Shown here piece after piece: positions 26,726 through 36,538 of a DNA stretch of 64,000 nucleotides; position 1 is the first letter of the stretch, and each line of letters opens with the position of its first letter. Source of the DNA: a virus. Where the stretch lies: positions 1-64,000 of IMG/VR virus record IMGVR_UViG_3300033146_000601; one strand, written 5' to 3'. Position numbers and translations under genes: made by a program. The notes beneath the pieces were generated by a model that was not told where the DNA came from, did not search any database, and was given only the letters and a program-made list of their open reading frames with translations.

Positions 26726-28006
26726 TTAAAATAAATCTCCTGGAAATCCAATATCTTTAGCAAATAAAGACACACCTCGATCTAACCGATCTACATCTGC
26801 ACCATCCATATAGGCATAATGGAAAGAACTTATATAGAAAAAACAATTTAAAATTCGACTACATGTGTTTTTATTAAACACTTTTGGATAATCTTTATTA
26901 ATATTAAATAATAATATTTTTAATTTATTACGAAATTGGTTATTTCCATGAGAAATGAATAAATTTAATATGTCATATTGATCAATTACTTTATTCATAA
27001 TCTCATCAATAATATATTCATAAATGACATGTATTAATGAATATAATTTAGGATTTGTTAAATTTTCATTATTTTTAATATGATTGAAATCCTTTTCAAT
27101 TATCGAATATAGGTGTTCATTTGGAATAAATGTTTTTAATTGATTAATATCTGTGATAAGATCAAAAATTGGAAGTTCTCTAATTTTATATAAAGCAGTA
27201 ACAGTGTAATTAATAGTATCAAATGTAATATTAACAGATTCTTTTTTATTTTTAAAATATACTTTATTAAATAATTTATCTAAAAACAACATAACAAATC
27301 TATCATATCTATGATACACACCCAAAACATGTAATATTGATTCAGATTCTAAATTATTAGTTTCTATCATTTTTGCAATTTTAAAGGCTTGTCCAATAAA
27401 TGGTGAAAATTTAATACCTGTTATACCTCTTAAACTAACCAATCCACCAATTGAAAAATGTTTTAGTGATGATTTTTTCCAAATATCATTATACATTTCA
27501 TTCCATATTTGTTGTTGTTTTTTAATTTTAAAATGGGTAACAAATATAAATTTTTCATATAATTCTGGATTTGCATCTAATATTTTTTTTGTTTCAATAC
27601 AAGATTGATAATTTAATCGTTTAATATTATCAAATGTATTATGTTTTGGTTCATTTAAAAATATTGGAATATCTAATGATAATATATGATTAAATGTGTT
27701 ATGATATTTTTCAATAAAATATACATAACATTCAATAAATTTTGTAATATTTCGAAAAGGAATGTCTCCTGTTATAATTGAATATCCACCACTATCTATA
27801 ATTAATTTTTCATCTGGATATAAATTATTATAAAATTTTTCAATTTTATTAATATTATTATCTATTGTATTATATCCAAAATTAGATCCTTCACTAAAGA
27901 AATTATATAATGAATATAAATATTTTTTAACATAAATTTGTAGTATTTGTTTGTCTGGTCCGCGTTCAAAAACAGCCCCAGTTGTATGGATATAATTATA
28001 ACTCAA
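26726..28006 (-). CDS. dpdA: DpdA-like DNA guanine transglycosylase
   Basis: 426 residues, related to queuine tRNA transglycosylase: LIIDSGGYSIITG matches the substrate-binding DSGGF loop, ILSLDIPIF carries a conserved Asp, and HFSIGGLVSLRG the G-G-L loop. LHVLGVYHRYD follows as in TGT's glycine-rich end. The tRNA enzyme's zinc site is not evident. In DpdA enzymes this fold swaps guanine in DNA for preQ0. It sits next to queE, and the phage encodes the rest of the preQ0 route. The start is TTG, with AAGGAG upstream. Confidence 0.75.
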   Translation of the reverse strand: MSYNYIHTTGAVFERGPDKQILQIYVKKYLYSLYNFFSEGSNFGYNTIDNNINKIEKFYNNLYPDEKLIIDSGGYSIITGDIPFRNITKFIECYVYFIEKYHNTFNHILSLDIPIFLNEPKHNTFDNIKRLNYQSCIETKKILDANPELYEKFIFVTHFKIKKQQQIWNEMYNDIWKKSSLKHFSIGGLVSLRGITGIKFSPFIGQAFKIAKMIETNNLESESILHVLGVYHRYDRFVMLFLDKLFNKVYFKNKKESVNITFDTINYTVTALYKIRELPIFDLITDINQLKTFIPNEHLYSIIEKDFNHIKNNENLTNPKLYSLIHVIYEYIIDEIMNKVIDQYDILNLFISHGNNQFRNKLKILLFNINKDYPKVFNKNTCSRILNCFFYISSFHYAYMDGADVDRLDRGVSLFAKDIGFPGDLF

Positions 28007-28022
28007 CTATAAATTCTCCTTA

Positions 28023-28718
28023 TTATTTAATTTGACAAATTTTAGTTGTATGAGGTGTTAATATAAAATCTTTTGGCCACACATCTAATTCATGATCAGA
28101 AAAGTTTATTTTATATCCAGCATATTTACAAGCAAATGATATAATCGTTGAACAAATTAATGGTTCTTTATAATCTTCTACATTTGCTTTAGATAATTTA
28201 CTAAAAAATGGTATAAATTTTCTAGAAACAAATCTATCCCAAGCACTTTTAAGTAATCCAATAGTATCATAGTCCATACCAAGTCTTAAATAAATATAAT
28301 GTATTACTTTTTTTTGTTTTTCTTTAGTAGAATCTTTAATACGAATTAAACATGCACGATCCATACGATCTAAAACTGCTGCAAAATTATCAATCCCAAC
28401 TTGCGTTGCATTTTTACTATCTGGACCAGTTACACCATATCCAATTACTTGTTTTTTTGACATAATTAATTTACTTGATGTATATGGGGATCCTTGAGCT
28501 TTTGCTAAAAAATTTGAAAATAATCCAGCATCTTTTAAATAAGAAACCATAATATCTCCAGGTTTACTTTGTTTTATAAATTCAGGTCTACTAACCACTG
28601 GAACATCATCCATAATGGTATTAATTATAGACTCTTCTAATAATATTTGTTCTTGCATTTCTAATATAGTATTTATATTATTATTTTCGTAATTAACTTC
28701 AAAAATTGATTTATACAT
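28023..28718 (-). CDS. Permuted papain-like (YiiX/NlpC-type) hydrolase
   Basis: 231 residues. KPGDIMVSY opens the core, DRACLIRIKD follows, YDTIGLLKSAWDRF resembles the YD-xx-A/F segment, and PLICSTIISFACKYAGYKI carries the probable catalytic Cys in a (C/S)S-x-(I/F) helix. WPKDFILTP ends it. The order (His/Asp part before Cys) is that of permuted papain-fold enzymes such as YiiX. These act as amidases, lipases or transferases. The role here is unknown. Confidence 0.5.
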   Translation of the reverse strand: MYKSIFEVNYENNNINTILEMQEQILLEESIINTIMDDVPVVSRPEFIKQSKPGDIMVSYLKDAGLFSNFLAKAQGSPYTSSKLIMSKKQVIGYGVTGPDSKNATQVGIDNFAAVLDRMDRACLIRIKDSTKEKQKKVIHYIYLRLGMDYDTIGLLKSAWDRFVSRKFIPFFSKLSKANVEDYKEPLICSTIISFACKYAGYKINFSDHELDVWPKDFILTPHTTKICQIK

Positions 28719-28722
28719 AAAA

Positions 28723-29286
28723 TTAATTCCTATTTAATTGTTCACGTTTTGTGACCCATTTTGAATCTAATTCATCAAAAAATTTAGATTTTTCAGCTTT
28801 GTCTTTTAAGTCTGAAAACTTATTAATATTATATTTTTTCATAGTATCTTTAACAATCTTATCGTATTCAGATTTGTTTTCAGGTATAGTAGATTCTTCA
28901 ATATTAAAAAATAAAGATAAATCATTAATATCAATGACGGTTTCCCCAATATTAATATTAATTTTTTCGGTACAATTATGTTTTTTAGCTAATTCTATTG
29001 CTTTTTTTTCAATATCCTTTTGATGATGTTGTTTACTTCTTGCAATTGCCGCACTAATTAATCGACAATCAATCTTATATGATATAGGATTATATATTGG
29101 GTATTTTAAATTTGTCGGATCAATAAATGCCTCAGATCCTAATTTATCTAACATTTTTTGTCTAGTTTCTATTTTGGATAAAGATTTATGAACCACATCT
29201 GGAATTGATTTTTTTACAGCTTCTGTAACTGTTTCAAATAAATATGATTCAGAAATAATATTTTCATCTAATATAACATTAGGCAT
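28723..29286 (-). CDS. Phage structural or accessory protein with conserved YPI domain
   Basis: 187 residues. Residues 40-110 (MLDKLGSEAFIDP, KYPIYN, then a helix with ISAAIARSKQHH and AIELAKKHNC) match a small domain common in phage head and protease-related proteins, of the form LP-S-FA-P-RRYPI-D--HARNALARV. The rest is charged helix ending in WVTKREQ. Function of the domain is not known to me. Confidence 0.5.
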   Translation of the reverse strand: MPNVILDENIISESYLFETVTEAVKKSIPDVVHKSLSKIETRQKMLDKLGSEAFIDPTNLKYPIYNPISYKIDCRLISAAIARSKQHHQKDIEKKAIELAKKHNCTEKININIGETVIDINDLSLFFNIEESTIPENKSEYDKIVKDTMKKYNINKFSDLKDKAEKSKFFDELDSKWVTKREQLNRN

Positions 29287-29299
29287 AATAATTTCCTTT

Positions 29300-29349
29300 A
29301 AAAAAATAATCAGTTTGATCTTTTATAAATTAATATAAAAGATCAAACT
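29300..29349 (-). terminator. Intrinsic terminator
   Basis: 16-bp stem AGTTTGATCTTTTATA / TATAAAAGATCAAACT, followed on the - strand by ATTATTTTTTT. It ends the SSB-like gene. Confidence 0.75.
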
Positions 29350-29366
29350 AAAATCCATTTATTTAA

Positions 29367-30158
29367 TTAAAATGGGTTATCATCTCCAAATGGAGATGGA
29401 GTAGATGGTTGTTGAGACTGAGCCTGTTGTAAAGGTTGGGGTTGGGGGGCTTGTTGAGGCTGAGTCTGTTGTTGAGGTTGTTGAGGTTGATATTGTTGGG
29501 GTTGGGGGGCTTGTTGAGGCTGTGGTTGATATTGATATTGTTGTTGCTGCTGCTGAGATTGATATTGTTGGGGTTGGGGGGCTTGTTGAGCTTGAGGAGT
29601 TTGTACATTTCCAATTGAAATGTTTTTGTCTGCAAATTCAAGTTTAAGTGCATTGTCTCCTACAAAATCCATTATTCGTGAAACTGCTAACGCTTCAGAG
29701 GGTGAGAAAAATACACTAATTGCTTTGTTTTGTCCTTGTTTCATAGAAATTGTTACATTTTTTTTAGCTTGATTAGTAGTTTTATCCTGGGTTTCAAATT
29801 CAGAAACAAATGCCATTTTAATTCCTACATTTGCTCCTCCATATCCAGATTTGGATGAATCAGCAAATATTTGGAATGCACTTGTTTTAGAATCCGCACC
29901 ACTAGCAACAGCTTTTAATGAATTTGATAGAGCAAAAACTTTCACAATATCAGCTTTGATTGTTATTTTTCCATTCTTATCAAATGTACGTTGTCCATTA
30001 TCTCCTTGTACTCCTGGTGTTACCGACAAAAACATAAAATATTTAGGTTTATAAAATGGTAAATTAGGGTCAGTGTCTTTAACCAATGAAATTTCAAATA
30101 GGTTTTGTGCAGGGAACGATTTACTAAACACTGGTTGTAGCGAGCTATTTTGAGCCAT
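29367..30158 (-). CDS. Single-strand DNA-binding-like protein with Q/P-rich linker
   Basis: 263 residues. The folded part is residues 1-170, ending in VFFSPSEALAVSRIMDFVG, a strand-helix resembling PC4/Whirly-type ssDNA-binding folds. Then come about 75 residues of Gln/Pro repeats (QQAPQPQQYQ units) and an acidic-aromatic end PSPFGDDNPF like the DDDIPF tip of SSB, which recruits partner proteins. The layout core-linker-tip is that of an SSB, although the core is not an OB fold by eye. A true OB-fold SSB is at 42194. Confidence 0.55.
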   Translation of the reverse strand: MAQNSSLQPVFSKSFPAQNLFEISLVKDTDPNLPFYKPKYFMFLSVTPGVQGDNGQRTFDKNGKITIKADIVKVFALSNSLKAVASGADSKTSAFQIFADSSKSGYGGANVGIKMAFVSEFETQDKTTNQAKKNVTISMKQGQNKAISVFFSPSEALAVSRIMDFVGDNALKLEFADKNISIGNVQTPQAQQAPQPQQYQSQQQQQQYQYQPQPQQAPQPQQYQPQQPQQQTQPQQAPQPQPLQQAQSQQPSTPSPFGDDNPF

Positions 30159-30187
30159 GTGATTAACTTCTCCTTATTTAATAAAAT

Positions 30188-30946
30188 TTAATTAGACCAA
30201 TATATAAAATGATCTGGGGGGATATTCTCAAGATCTTGTTTGATTTTTTCCATCTCTTGTTTTGAATCAGATTCTAATTTATTCCAATTCATTTTCATTA
30301 TCCCCATTGGGGTTTCAATTGATTCATATTTAGATCTTAATGCTGAAATCCAACGTTTAACAAATGCTAAACATAATGGTTTAAATAATCTATGAAAATA
30401 ATCTGGTAATATAGTAGTTACATCTTTATGTGATACATTATATATTATAACCCCATTTAGAATTTCTTCGTCAAACATTATTTTATTTGGCATAGAAAAT
30501 TCCCAAGTATTTTTAACAGACATCGATTCAATTATATCAGAATATTGATTATTAATAGCAACATCAACTAATCCTTCACCAAATGTATTACTTACACCTT
30601 GTCCAAACACATTAGTTGAATCCATTAAATTACCAGATGCATATTTAGTTCCATAAAATAAATCACTATTATTTTGAACATATGCATCTAACACATCAAT
30701 AATATATTCTTCTGGATCAGAAGGTATAATATATGTCCATTGATTTTGTCCAGAATCTAAAACATGATTAATTTTTTGATCTGGTCCGATAATACAATAT
30801 TTATTATTAGGTGAGTATTGAGAATAAAATGGAAGAATATCTTCATTAATTCCATCTATTATTTCTTGTTCAGACATCTCTAATAGATTTAATTTAGATC
30901 CCATCTCACGTTTGATATATGATAAAATATTATTATATGTTTGCAT
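30188..30946 (-). CDS. Putative neck or head-tail connector protein
   Basis: 252 residues. The N terminus (NNILSYIKREMG, LEMSEQEIIDGINEDILPFY) has the layout of T4-like neck proteins. The C-terminal third is a long amphipathic helix region (FHRLFKPLCLAFVKRWISAL) and WNKLESDSKQEM. The family is suggested by pattern only. Followed without gap by the next gene. Confidence 0.45.
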   Translation of the reverse strand: MQTYNNILSYIKREMGSKLNLLEMSEQEIIDGINEDILPFYSQYSPNNKYCIIGPDQKINHVLDSGQNQWTYIIPSDPEEYIIDVLDAYVQNNSDLFYGTKYASGNLMDSTNVFGQGVSNTFGEGLVDVAINNQYSDIIESMSVKNTWEFSMPNKIMFDEEILNGVIIYNVSHKDVTTILPDYFHRLFKPLCLAFVKRWISALRSKYESIETPMGIMKMNWNKLESDSKQEMEKIKQDLENIPPDHFIYWSN

Positions 30947-31342
30947 CTAATCCCCTCGTTCAATTTCATCCATAAACTGATCAATAAATGGAATAAATTT
31001 ATCACTAATTGTTCGAATTTTAATTCCTCCTTCTTTATTATCTAGATAATCCATCAAATCCGAATTAGTTTCTTTATAAAAAACATTCATTTGATTTTCT
31101 ACAATTTTATTAAATGCAGTATCTGTCGGTTTAATGGGAACAATATGCAAATCATATCCTAATGAGTCAATCATCCTAGTTAATGGTTTAATACCTAAAT
31201 CAGTATCATCGATAAATTTTGTAAATTGTGGATTAAATGATTTCCCTAATGTTACCTCTGTAATTGATGATTTAGTAAAACCATCATTTATTAATTTGAC
31301 AAACATTTCTCTCAAACAAGCATTCAATTGACTAATTTCCAT
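30947..31342 (-). CDS. Helix-turn-helix-like protein
   Basis: 131 residues. DLGIKPLTRMIDSLGYDLHI, followed by VPIK, matches the closing helix and strand of Xre/HigA-type DNA-binding proteins (L-R-ALGL-L-VP). The earlier residues would supply the two recognition helices but are weak. Possible regulator. SD AAGGGAACTTAACA before ATG. Confidence 0.4.
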   Translation of the reverse strand: MEISQLNACLREMFVKLINDGFTKSSITEVTLGKSFNPQFTKFIDDTDLGIKPLTRMIDSLGYDLHIVPIKPTDTAFNKIVENQMNVFYKETNSDLMDYLDNKEGGIKIRTISDKFIPFIDQFMDEIERGD

Positions 31343-31354
31343 TGTTAAGTTCCC

Positions 31355-32320
31355 TTACTTTAAATAGTTTTTAGATCGTCTTAATTGTTCTTCAAATGAT
31401 GTCATTTTATAATTCTGAATAATAAGATCAATATTATCTTCAATAATTTTTGGTAAATTATCATAATGTTGAAGATCCACTATATCATATGGTAAATTAT
31501 AATTTGAAATCAGATTAATTCCTTTGGCCGCACCAATACCTTTTAACCCAAATATTCCATCAGCTTTATCTCCCATTAATGATAATAATAATGGAATATA
31601 TTCGGATGTTAATTGTCCAATTTTAAATTTTTTATAAATATATTGGATAGCAGTATGAGTGTCAAATAATTCGATAGCCATTTGTTTTTTCCCAGATTGA
31701 GATGGAAAAAACCTATTTGTAACTTGCATAGTATTTTTAAATTTACAAGTTTGTAACAAATCTTTATCATTACTAATAATTATATTTAATGTACCAATTT
31801 TTGTACTATCAAATAAATTATTCATAATAACATAATGTGGAATAAAATCTGCTTCCAACTGTTTTAAATAATATACTTGGTTTAATATTTTTAATGAATC
31901 TTTATTTAATAATTTTTCTAATTCAATAAAATAATTAGTTTTAATTTTTTTAAACAGTTCCGATTCATCATCTTTTAAGAAATGAGAAAATGTTGATCTT
32001 CCTTGTTTATATGCAGATGAAATTGCTGTATTTTGTTCATTAATTCCATCATCAAAAAACGTTACAAAAAATGGTGAATATGGACGATAAATATTATATA
32101 ATTTATTTAAATATGTTCGATATTCATTAATTAATATATCAGATGGTTTTTGATTATTAATAAAATAATTAATTTCTGTAAATACATTATTCTTTTGATA
32201 TAATCCTTTTGCAATAGATTGTAAATCTATATAAAAAATAATTTTATTAAGATTATATTTATTCAAAATAGTTTTTATTTGTGAATGAGGTATTGAACTC
32301 TTAATATAAATATTTGCCAT
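31355..32320 (-). CDS. FEN-type 5'-3' exonuclease
   Basis: 321 residues. FYIDLQSIAKGL (first metal Asp), FFVTFFDDGI (second), then AYKQGRS, LEADFIPHYV and IIISNDKDLLQT (metal Asps), and LLSLMGDKADGIFGLKGIG (helix-hairpin-helix with the last Asps). This is the order of T5/T4 RNase H-type flap nucleases that remove RNA primers. Two promoter motifs lie upstream (32358, 32412). Confidence 0.85.
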   Translation of the reverse strand: MANIYIKSSIPHSQIKTILNKYNLNKIIFYIDLQSIAKGLYQKNNVFTEINYFINNQKPSDILINEYRTYLNKLYNIYRPYSPFFVTFFDDGINEQNTAISSAYKQGRSTFSHFLKDDESELFKKIKTNYFIELEKLLNKDSLKILNQVYYLKQLEADFIPHYVIMNNLFDSTKIGTLNIIISNDKDLLQTCKFKNTMQVTNRFFPSQSGKKQMAIELFDTHTAIQYIYKKFKIGQLTSEYIPLLLSLMGDKADGIFGLKGIGAAKGINLISNYNLPYDIVDLQHYDNLPKIIEDNIDLIIQNYKMTSFEEQLRRSKNYLK

Positions 32321-32357
32321 AAAAAATCCTTTAATAAAATTAATATATATTATTATT

Positions 32358-32365
32358 ATTTCTAT
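32358..32365 (-). promoter_or_regulatory. Candidate promoter (ATAGAAAT class)
   Basis: - strand ATAGAAAT with AACATTT 11 nt upstream, 40 nt before the FEN start. Confidence 0.5.
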
Positions 32366-32411
32366 ATAAAATATTTAAATGTTAATTTTTTAAAATACCC
32401 ATTAAAAATTA

Positions 32412-32419
32412 ATTTCTAT
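32412..32419 (-). promoter_or_regulatory. Candidate promoter, AAATTTCAT subtype
   Basis: - strand TTTAAATTTCAT then ATTTTAT then ATAGAAAT. The same extended form recurs at 54791 and, with changes, at 46632. Confidence 0.5.
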
Positions 32420-32445
32420 ATAAAATATGAAATTTAAAAAATACA

Positions 32446-33966
32446 TTAATATCCGGGTTCTTCATTCCCAGGTTTATTAGATAACCAAGTACCATCATGT
32501 TGACCAACTTCTGTAAATTTTGGATCACCTCGTTTACTTTGATCCCCAGCTGATGATTTAATAAGATGACTATCCTCAGATCCATCTGGATTAAAATCGG
32601 TAGGAACGGATTCTTCTTCACATATAGTTGTTACATGATCTCCGGTACCTTCAATATCATCTGGAGTAGGATCATCTTGAATATAAGAAACTGGAGGAAT
32701 GCGATATCTTAAAAATAATGTTTTATTAGAATGATATAAATATGGTTCGTTGTAATTTTCTCTAATAAATATATTCATAATATTTATTGGAGTATGTAAA
32801 AATTGATCTTCTAAATGTGGATCTAGATTATAAATCTTTCCAAATTGAACAAAATCCGGAACACAATATGAAAATTCATAAAATGCAAATTCTTTAATTG
32901 CATCATCAAAAAATGTTCCCGCATTTTTATATCGTATAGTAGCATTTTCGTATGAATCAGAACAATATAGTCTAGTATCAGCAGAAGTAGTTGGATATGC
33001 CTGTGTCATTTCTAATCCAGGTTTAAAATAATTAACTGACCTTCCTTCTAATAGAGGTTCAGTTACCATTTGTCCTTGCATTTTATATGGCACAAATCCA
33101 GATGGTGCCCACCATTCTTGGCTATATCGACTATCTTTTTGATTAAATAATATTTTATCTATTGGATTTTTATTATATAAACATTTTTTAAAATCAGATA
33201 TTGATACACTTTTATAAAATGTATACATTGATGACATATCTGAATATTTATTAACATCAACTGAAACGAAGTTGGTTTTTGTTCCATAATTAATATAAGT
33301 ATTAACTATTTCTTTAATTTTATCTGAACTAAATTCGAAAGGATCGAAAAAATAACTTGCAAATGAATGACTAAAATGATATTTATCTATAATATAAGCG
33401 GGAATATCTAAATCAGTTTCTGCTTTAGTTAATATATGTTCGTAATGAAATTCATTTATTTCATGAGCAGGACCAATCCAACGATATTGAAAAATATCTC
33501 CAAATGTATTGGTAATAAAATCATGAAAATCTATCAATGTATCTTTAGCTCGTTTATTAGAAACGATTTTATTATAGGTGTTAAATTTCCCCATATAATA
33601 TAATATTGGATGAACTAATATTAAAGTACACACATTAGTTTGTTGATTAAATTTAGATGGATTATCTGGAAATACACCAATACATTGTAATACACAATCA
33701 TATAATATTTTATCAAATATATCATCTCTATCCCCATGTTGTATTGAATGGATAGATAATCTCATTTTTGGAAAATAATTTTTAGTTACCATTGACAAAG
33801 CTTCAATAATAATTTTTTCAGGTAATATTAATTTAATTGAACAAAATGCTGAGGTTTTAGTTATATTTGCTTTAATAAATGCACAATATTGTACATCAAT
33901 ATAAGTCATATTATTATCTAATAATACTAACACAATTTCATATCGTTGTAATTTAACTTCGGTCAT
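32446..33966 (-). CDS. Probable virion (tail or baseplate) protein
   Basis: 506 residues, aromatic-rich with scattered beta segments (VCTLILVHPILYYMGKF, IPAYIIDKYHFSHSFASYFF) and an acidic, Gly/Ser/Pro-rich C-terminal 80 residues. I recognise no enzyme motif. Size, composition and position beside other possible structural genes suggest a baseplate hub or similar part. That is a weak inference. SD AGGAGAAATTT. Confidence 0.45.
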   Translation of the reverse strand: MTEVKLQRYEIVLVLLDNNMTYIDVQYCAFIKANITKTSAFCSIKLILPEKIIIEALSMVTKNYFPKMRLSIHSIQHGDRDDIFDKILYDCVLQCIGVFPDNPSKFNQQTNVCTLILVHPILYYMGKFNTYNKIVSNKRAKDTLIDFHDFITNTFGDIFQYRWIGPAHEINEFHYEHILTKAETDLDIPAYIIDKYHFSHSFASYFFDPFEFSSDKIKEIVNTYINYGTKTNFVSVDVNKYSDMSSMYTFYKSVSISDFKKCLYNKNPIDKILFNQKDSRYSQEWWAPSGFVPYKMQGQMVTEPLLEGRSVNYFKPGLEMTQAYPTTSADTRLYCSDSYENATIRYKNAGTFFDDAIKEFAFYEFSYCVPDFVQFGKIYNLDPHLEDQFLHTPINIMNIFIRENYNEPYLYHSNKTLFLRYRIPPVSYIQDDPTPDDIEGTGDHVTTICEEESVPTDFNPDGSEDSHLIKSSAGDQSKRGDPKFTEVGQHDGTWLSNKPGNEEPGY

Positions 33967-33981
33967 AAATTTCTCCTAATT

Positions 33982-35721
33982 TTAAAACTGAACACTTTGA
34001 ATAGCATCTAAATAATAATTAGGAAATAAAACTTTATTTTGATTTAATAATCGGTTAAAATTGCCATCTAAAATATATGTATTTGCATAGTCTTCAACAC
34101 TTCTGATTGATCTACCAGAACATTGAATAATATTTATTACGGCATTTCTTGTATACCACATATTATTTAATTGCATTTTAGTTTTTATCCAAACATCTCC
34201 AAGATTTAAATATGGAACTTTAAGTAATATTTGGAACCTAGACAAATTATCATATAAATCAATTCCAGCCATCATAGATGGACTGACTAATATTTTATTT
34301 CCAGATTTTACTAATTTTGGAATATTATTTTTCTGATGAGCTGTTGGAATTATTATATCTTTTTTATATTTGCTATGTTTTTTAATAAATTCAGCATTAG
34401 CATAACTAACACTATGAATTACCCCATTTACAGATTTATCATGTTTTCGATGATATCCAATTATATGATCAATGACTTTAACAAAATTAGGTAAAACTTT
34501 TTCTTTATTTCGAAAATTTAAACTTCCAATATTATTTATAAAATATACTTGTCTATTTTGCACAGGAATAACTGCGGATACTTCATTATATACATAATTA
34601 GTTAATCCTAAATTTGAAGAGAAAACATCTTTTCCACAAATTGTAGCAGACATAAAAATCATTTTTTTACATTTTGAACTTATGGTACTATGAAAGAATT
34701 CATAAACATCTAATGGTTTAATTACAATTTTATAATTATCAATATCTAATTCTCGATGAGATACAACCCATTCCGTATTTGATTTTAAAAATGTTGAATA
34801 TTTATCAATATGATTAGATAAATTATCAATAATTTTTCCAATTTTAATTAACTTAGGATCAAATTTATTATTTGATTCTAATTCTTTATTTAATTCATTT
34901 GTTGCTTCTAATACAATAGGGGTATATGTTGTTATAAATTTTTTAATATATGATTTAATTTCATCAATTGTTGATCCTTTATTATTTGATAAATCCTGAA
35001 TTTGGTTTAAAAATTGAGAATTATTTGGAACTTTAATTGATTTAAATCTAGTTAAACAATTAGTAAATTTTATTAATTTAGCAGAAGATATTGTTACAGT
35101 TGCTATATCAGCTAAAATATTTTCAATTTCTTGACATTCATCAAACACAACAATATCAGCAGTTAATTTACAATTATGTAAAAAATAATGATAATTAACA
35201 ATTCCAATATTATGAGTATAAAATTCTTTTTTTTGAAGAATGAATTCACAACTAGAAAACATTGGACATTTTTTTCCTTGACATCCTGGAGATCCATAAT
35301 AAACCGCTTCTGGAGTATTATTACTATCAAGATGATAAGAACATTTATAATTTCTTGCAGACCATATAAAACTAGTATCTTTTTGTGATTTAAACGAATC
35401 AATATACTGATTTTGTAATTGTTTTGTTAATGTACAAAATATTATTTTTGGTTGTTTCTTTTTAACTGAAGTTTCATCATCATCTTCACAATCAAAACAT
35501 TCTAATTTAGAATCAGAATCTGATTTTTTCGATTCCATATTTTCTAATATTGTTTTAGCCGCTGTATAAGCAATAACTGATTTACCAGTTCCAGTAGAAG
35601 CTTCTAATATATAATTATCAGCATCTTTCAAATTAGTAACCATATGATCAATAATATCATATTGATTATCACGAAAATTTTCAAATGGAAAATTTGATTT
35701 GATTTGTTCTGAAACAGACAT
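33982..35721 (-). CDS. DinG/XPD-like helicase
   Basis: 579 residues. YILEASTGTGKSVIAYTAAK is motif I. The four-Cys region YKCSY, GCQGKKCPMFSSC fits an iron-sulfur cluster as in DinG and XPD. IVVFDECQEIENI is the DExH box, then IFMSATICGK (III), and VSPSMMAGIDLYDN and IIQCSGRSIRS (V, VI). A 5'-3' DNA helicase for unwinding damaged or R-loop DNA in that family. A short acidic insertion follows motif I. Confidence 0.82.
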   Translation of the reverse strand: MSVSEQIKSNFPFENFRDNQYDIIDHMVTNLKDADNYILEASTGTGKSVIAYTAAKTILENMESKKSDSDSKLECFDCEDDDETSVKKKQPKIIFCTLTKQLQNQYIDSFKSQKDTSFIWSARNYKCSYHLDSNNTPEAVYYGSPGCQGKKCPMFSSCEFILQKKEFYTHNIGIVNYHYFLHNCKLTADIVVFDECQEIENILADIATVTISSAKLIKFTNCLTRFKSIKVPNNSQFLNQIQDLSNNKGSTIDEIKSYIKKFITTYTPIVLEATNELNKELESNNKFDPKLIKIGKIIDNLSNHIDKYSTFLKSNTEWVVSHRELDIDNYKIVIKPLDVYEFFHSTISSKCKKMIFMSATICGKDVFSSNLGLTNYVYNEVSAVIPVQNRQVYFINNIGSLNFRNKEKVLPNFVKVIDHIIGYHRKHDKSVNGVIHSVSYANAEFIKKHSKYKKDIIIPTAHQKNNIPKLVKSGNKILVSPSMMAGIDLYDNLSRFQILLKVPYLNLGDVWIKTKMQLNNMWYTRNAVINIIQCSGRSIRSVEDYANTYILDGNFNRLLNQNKVLFPNYYLDAIQSVQF

Positions 35722-35753
35722 ATTACTCCTTTTAAGTAGTAGTAAATTTAATA

Positions 35754-36470
35754 TTAATTATTTAAATAATAATTAATAGTATATTCTAAATCTTTATTAT
35801 TTTTAAGCATGCTGGATTGGTTAGCCATCCATTCCAAATATCCTAATTCATGTTTCGCAATCCACGTAAATAATTTATCTTTATGTTTGCCAAACATCAT
35901 TTTTTTTAATAATAATGGTGAAGTACTAATATTAATCATTTGGTTTAATATATCTGAAATAGTTTTTGAATCGTCTGTTTGAAATTTATGATAAATATAA
36001 TAAAAAATTTGTTCTAATACTAAAATATCACCCAATGCATCATGAGCATTAATTTTCTCATTTAATTGAATATTTAAATAATATCTTAAATATTGTAAAT
36101 TGTATTTAGGAATTTTTAATTCTTTATCAATAAACATAATTAATTTATAAGTACAAATATAATGAGGAATTATTAATCCTTCATTTTCTAATATTGAAAC
36201 ATCGAAATTTGCATTATGTGCGATTAAAATATTTTTTTTATCATTTAATATTTTTTGAAATTCAATATAAGAACCACTATCTTTAAATGTTGGTTTATCT
36301 GTTAAAAAATCGTTTGTTATATGATTAACAGCCATAGTATCAAAACTTACGGGAATAGGCGGTTTAAAATATTTATTAAATATAGTTTTATCCATTTTGT
36401 ACGCTAATTGACATAAATAGTCGGCTTTTGGATCTGGTCCTGTAGTTTCAACATCTGTAAAAATTAACAT
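35754..36470 (-). CDS. DnaQ-type 3'-5' exonuclease with C-terminal GKHK domain
   Basis: 238 residues. FTDVETTGPDP (ExoI), LIAHNANFDVSILE (ExoII) and NAHDALGDILVLEQ (ExoIII, His then Asp) make a DEDDh nuclease. The last 50 residues, MMFGKHKDKLFTWIAKHELG then YLEWM, match a small phage and bacterial add-on domain (FGKYKG...YLxW). Possible proofreading or RNA-trimming role. ATG follows AAAAAGGGGACAAA. Confidence 0.82.
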   Translation of the reverse strand: MLIFTDVETTGPDPKADYLCQLAYKMDKTIFNKYFKPPIPVSFDTMAVNHITNDFLTDKPTFKDSGSYIEFQKILNDKKNILIAHNANFDVSILENEGLIIPHYICTYKLIMFIDKELKIPKYNLQYLRYYLNIQLNEKINAHDALGDILVLEQIFYYIYHKFQTDDSKTISDILNQMINISTSPLLLKKMMFGKHKDKLFTWIAKHELGYLEWMANQSSMLKNNKDLEYTINYYLNN

Positions 36471-36512
36471 TTTGTCCCCTTTTTTAATAAAAAAAATACC
36501 ATTTAAAATATA

Positions 36513-36520
36513 ATTTCTAT
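36513..36520 (-). promoter_or_regulatory. Candidate promoter, - strand of a divergent pair
   Basis: - strand ATAGAAAT with an A/T-rich upstream box, 43 nt before the DnaQ-type gene. Back to back with the + strand promoter at 36539. Confidence 0.5.
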
Positions 36521-36538
36521 CTATAATTTGACAATTAA

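Noticed and set aside
29405-29647. Long frames opposite or beside the Gln/Pro repeat of the SSB-like gene
   Set aside because: Low-complexity repeat opens all frames; codon evidence favours the - strand 263-residue frame.
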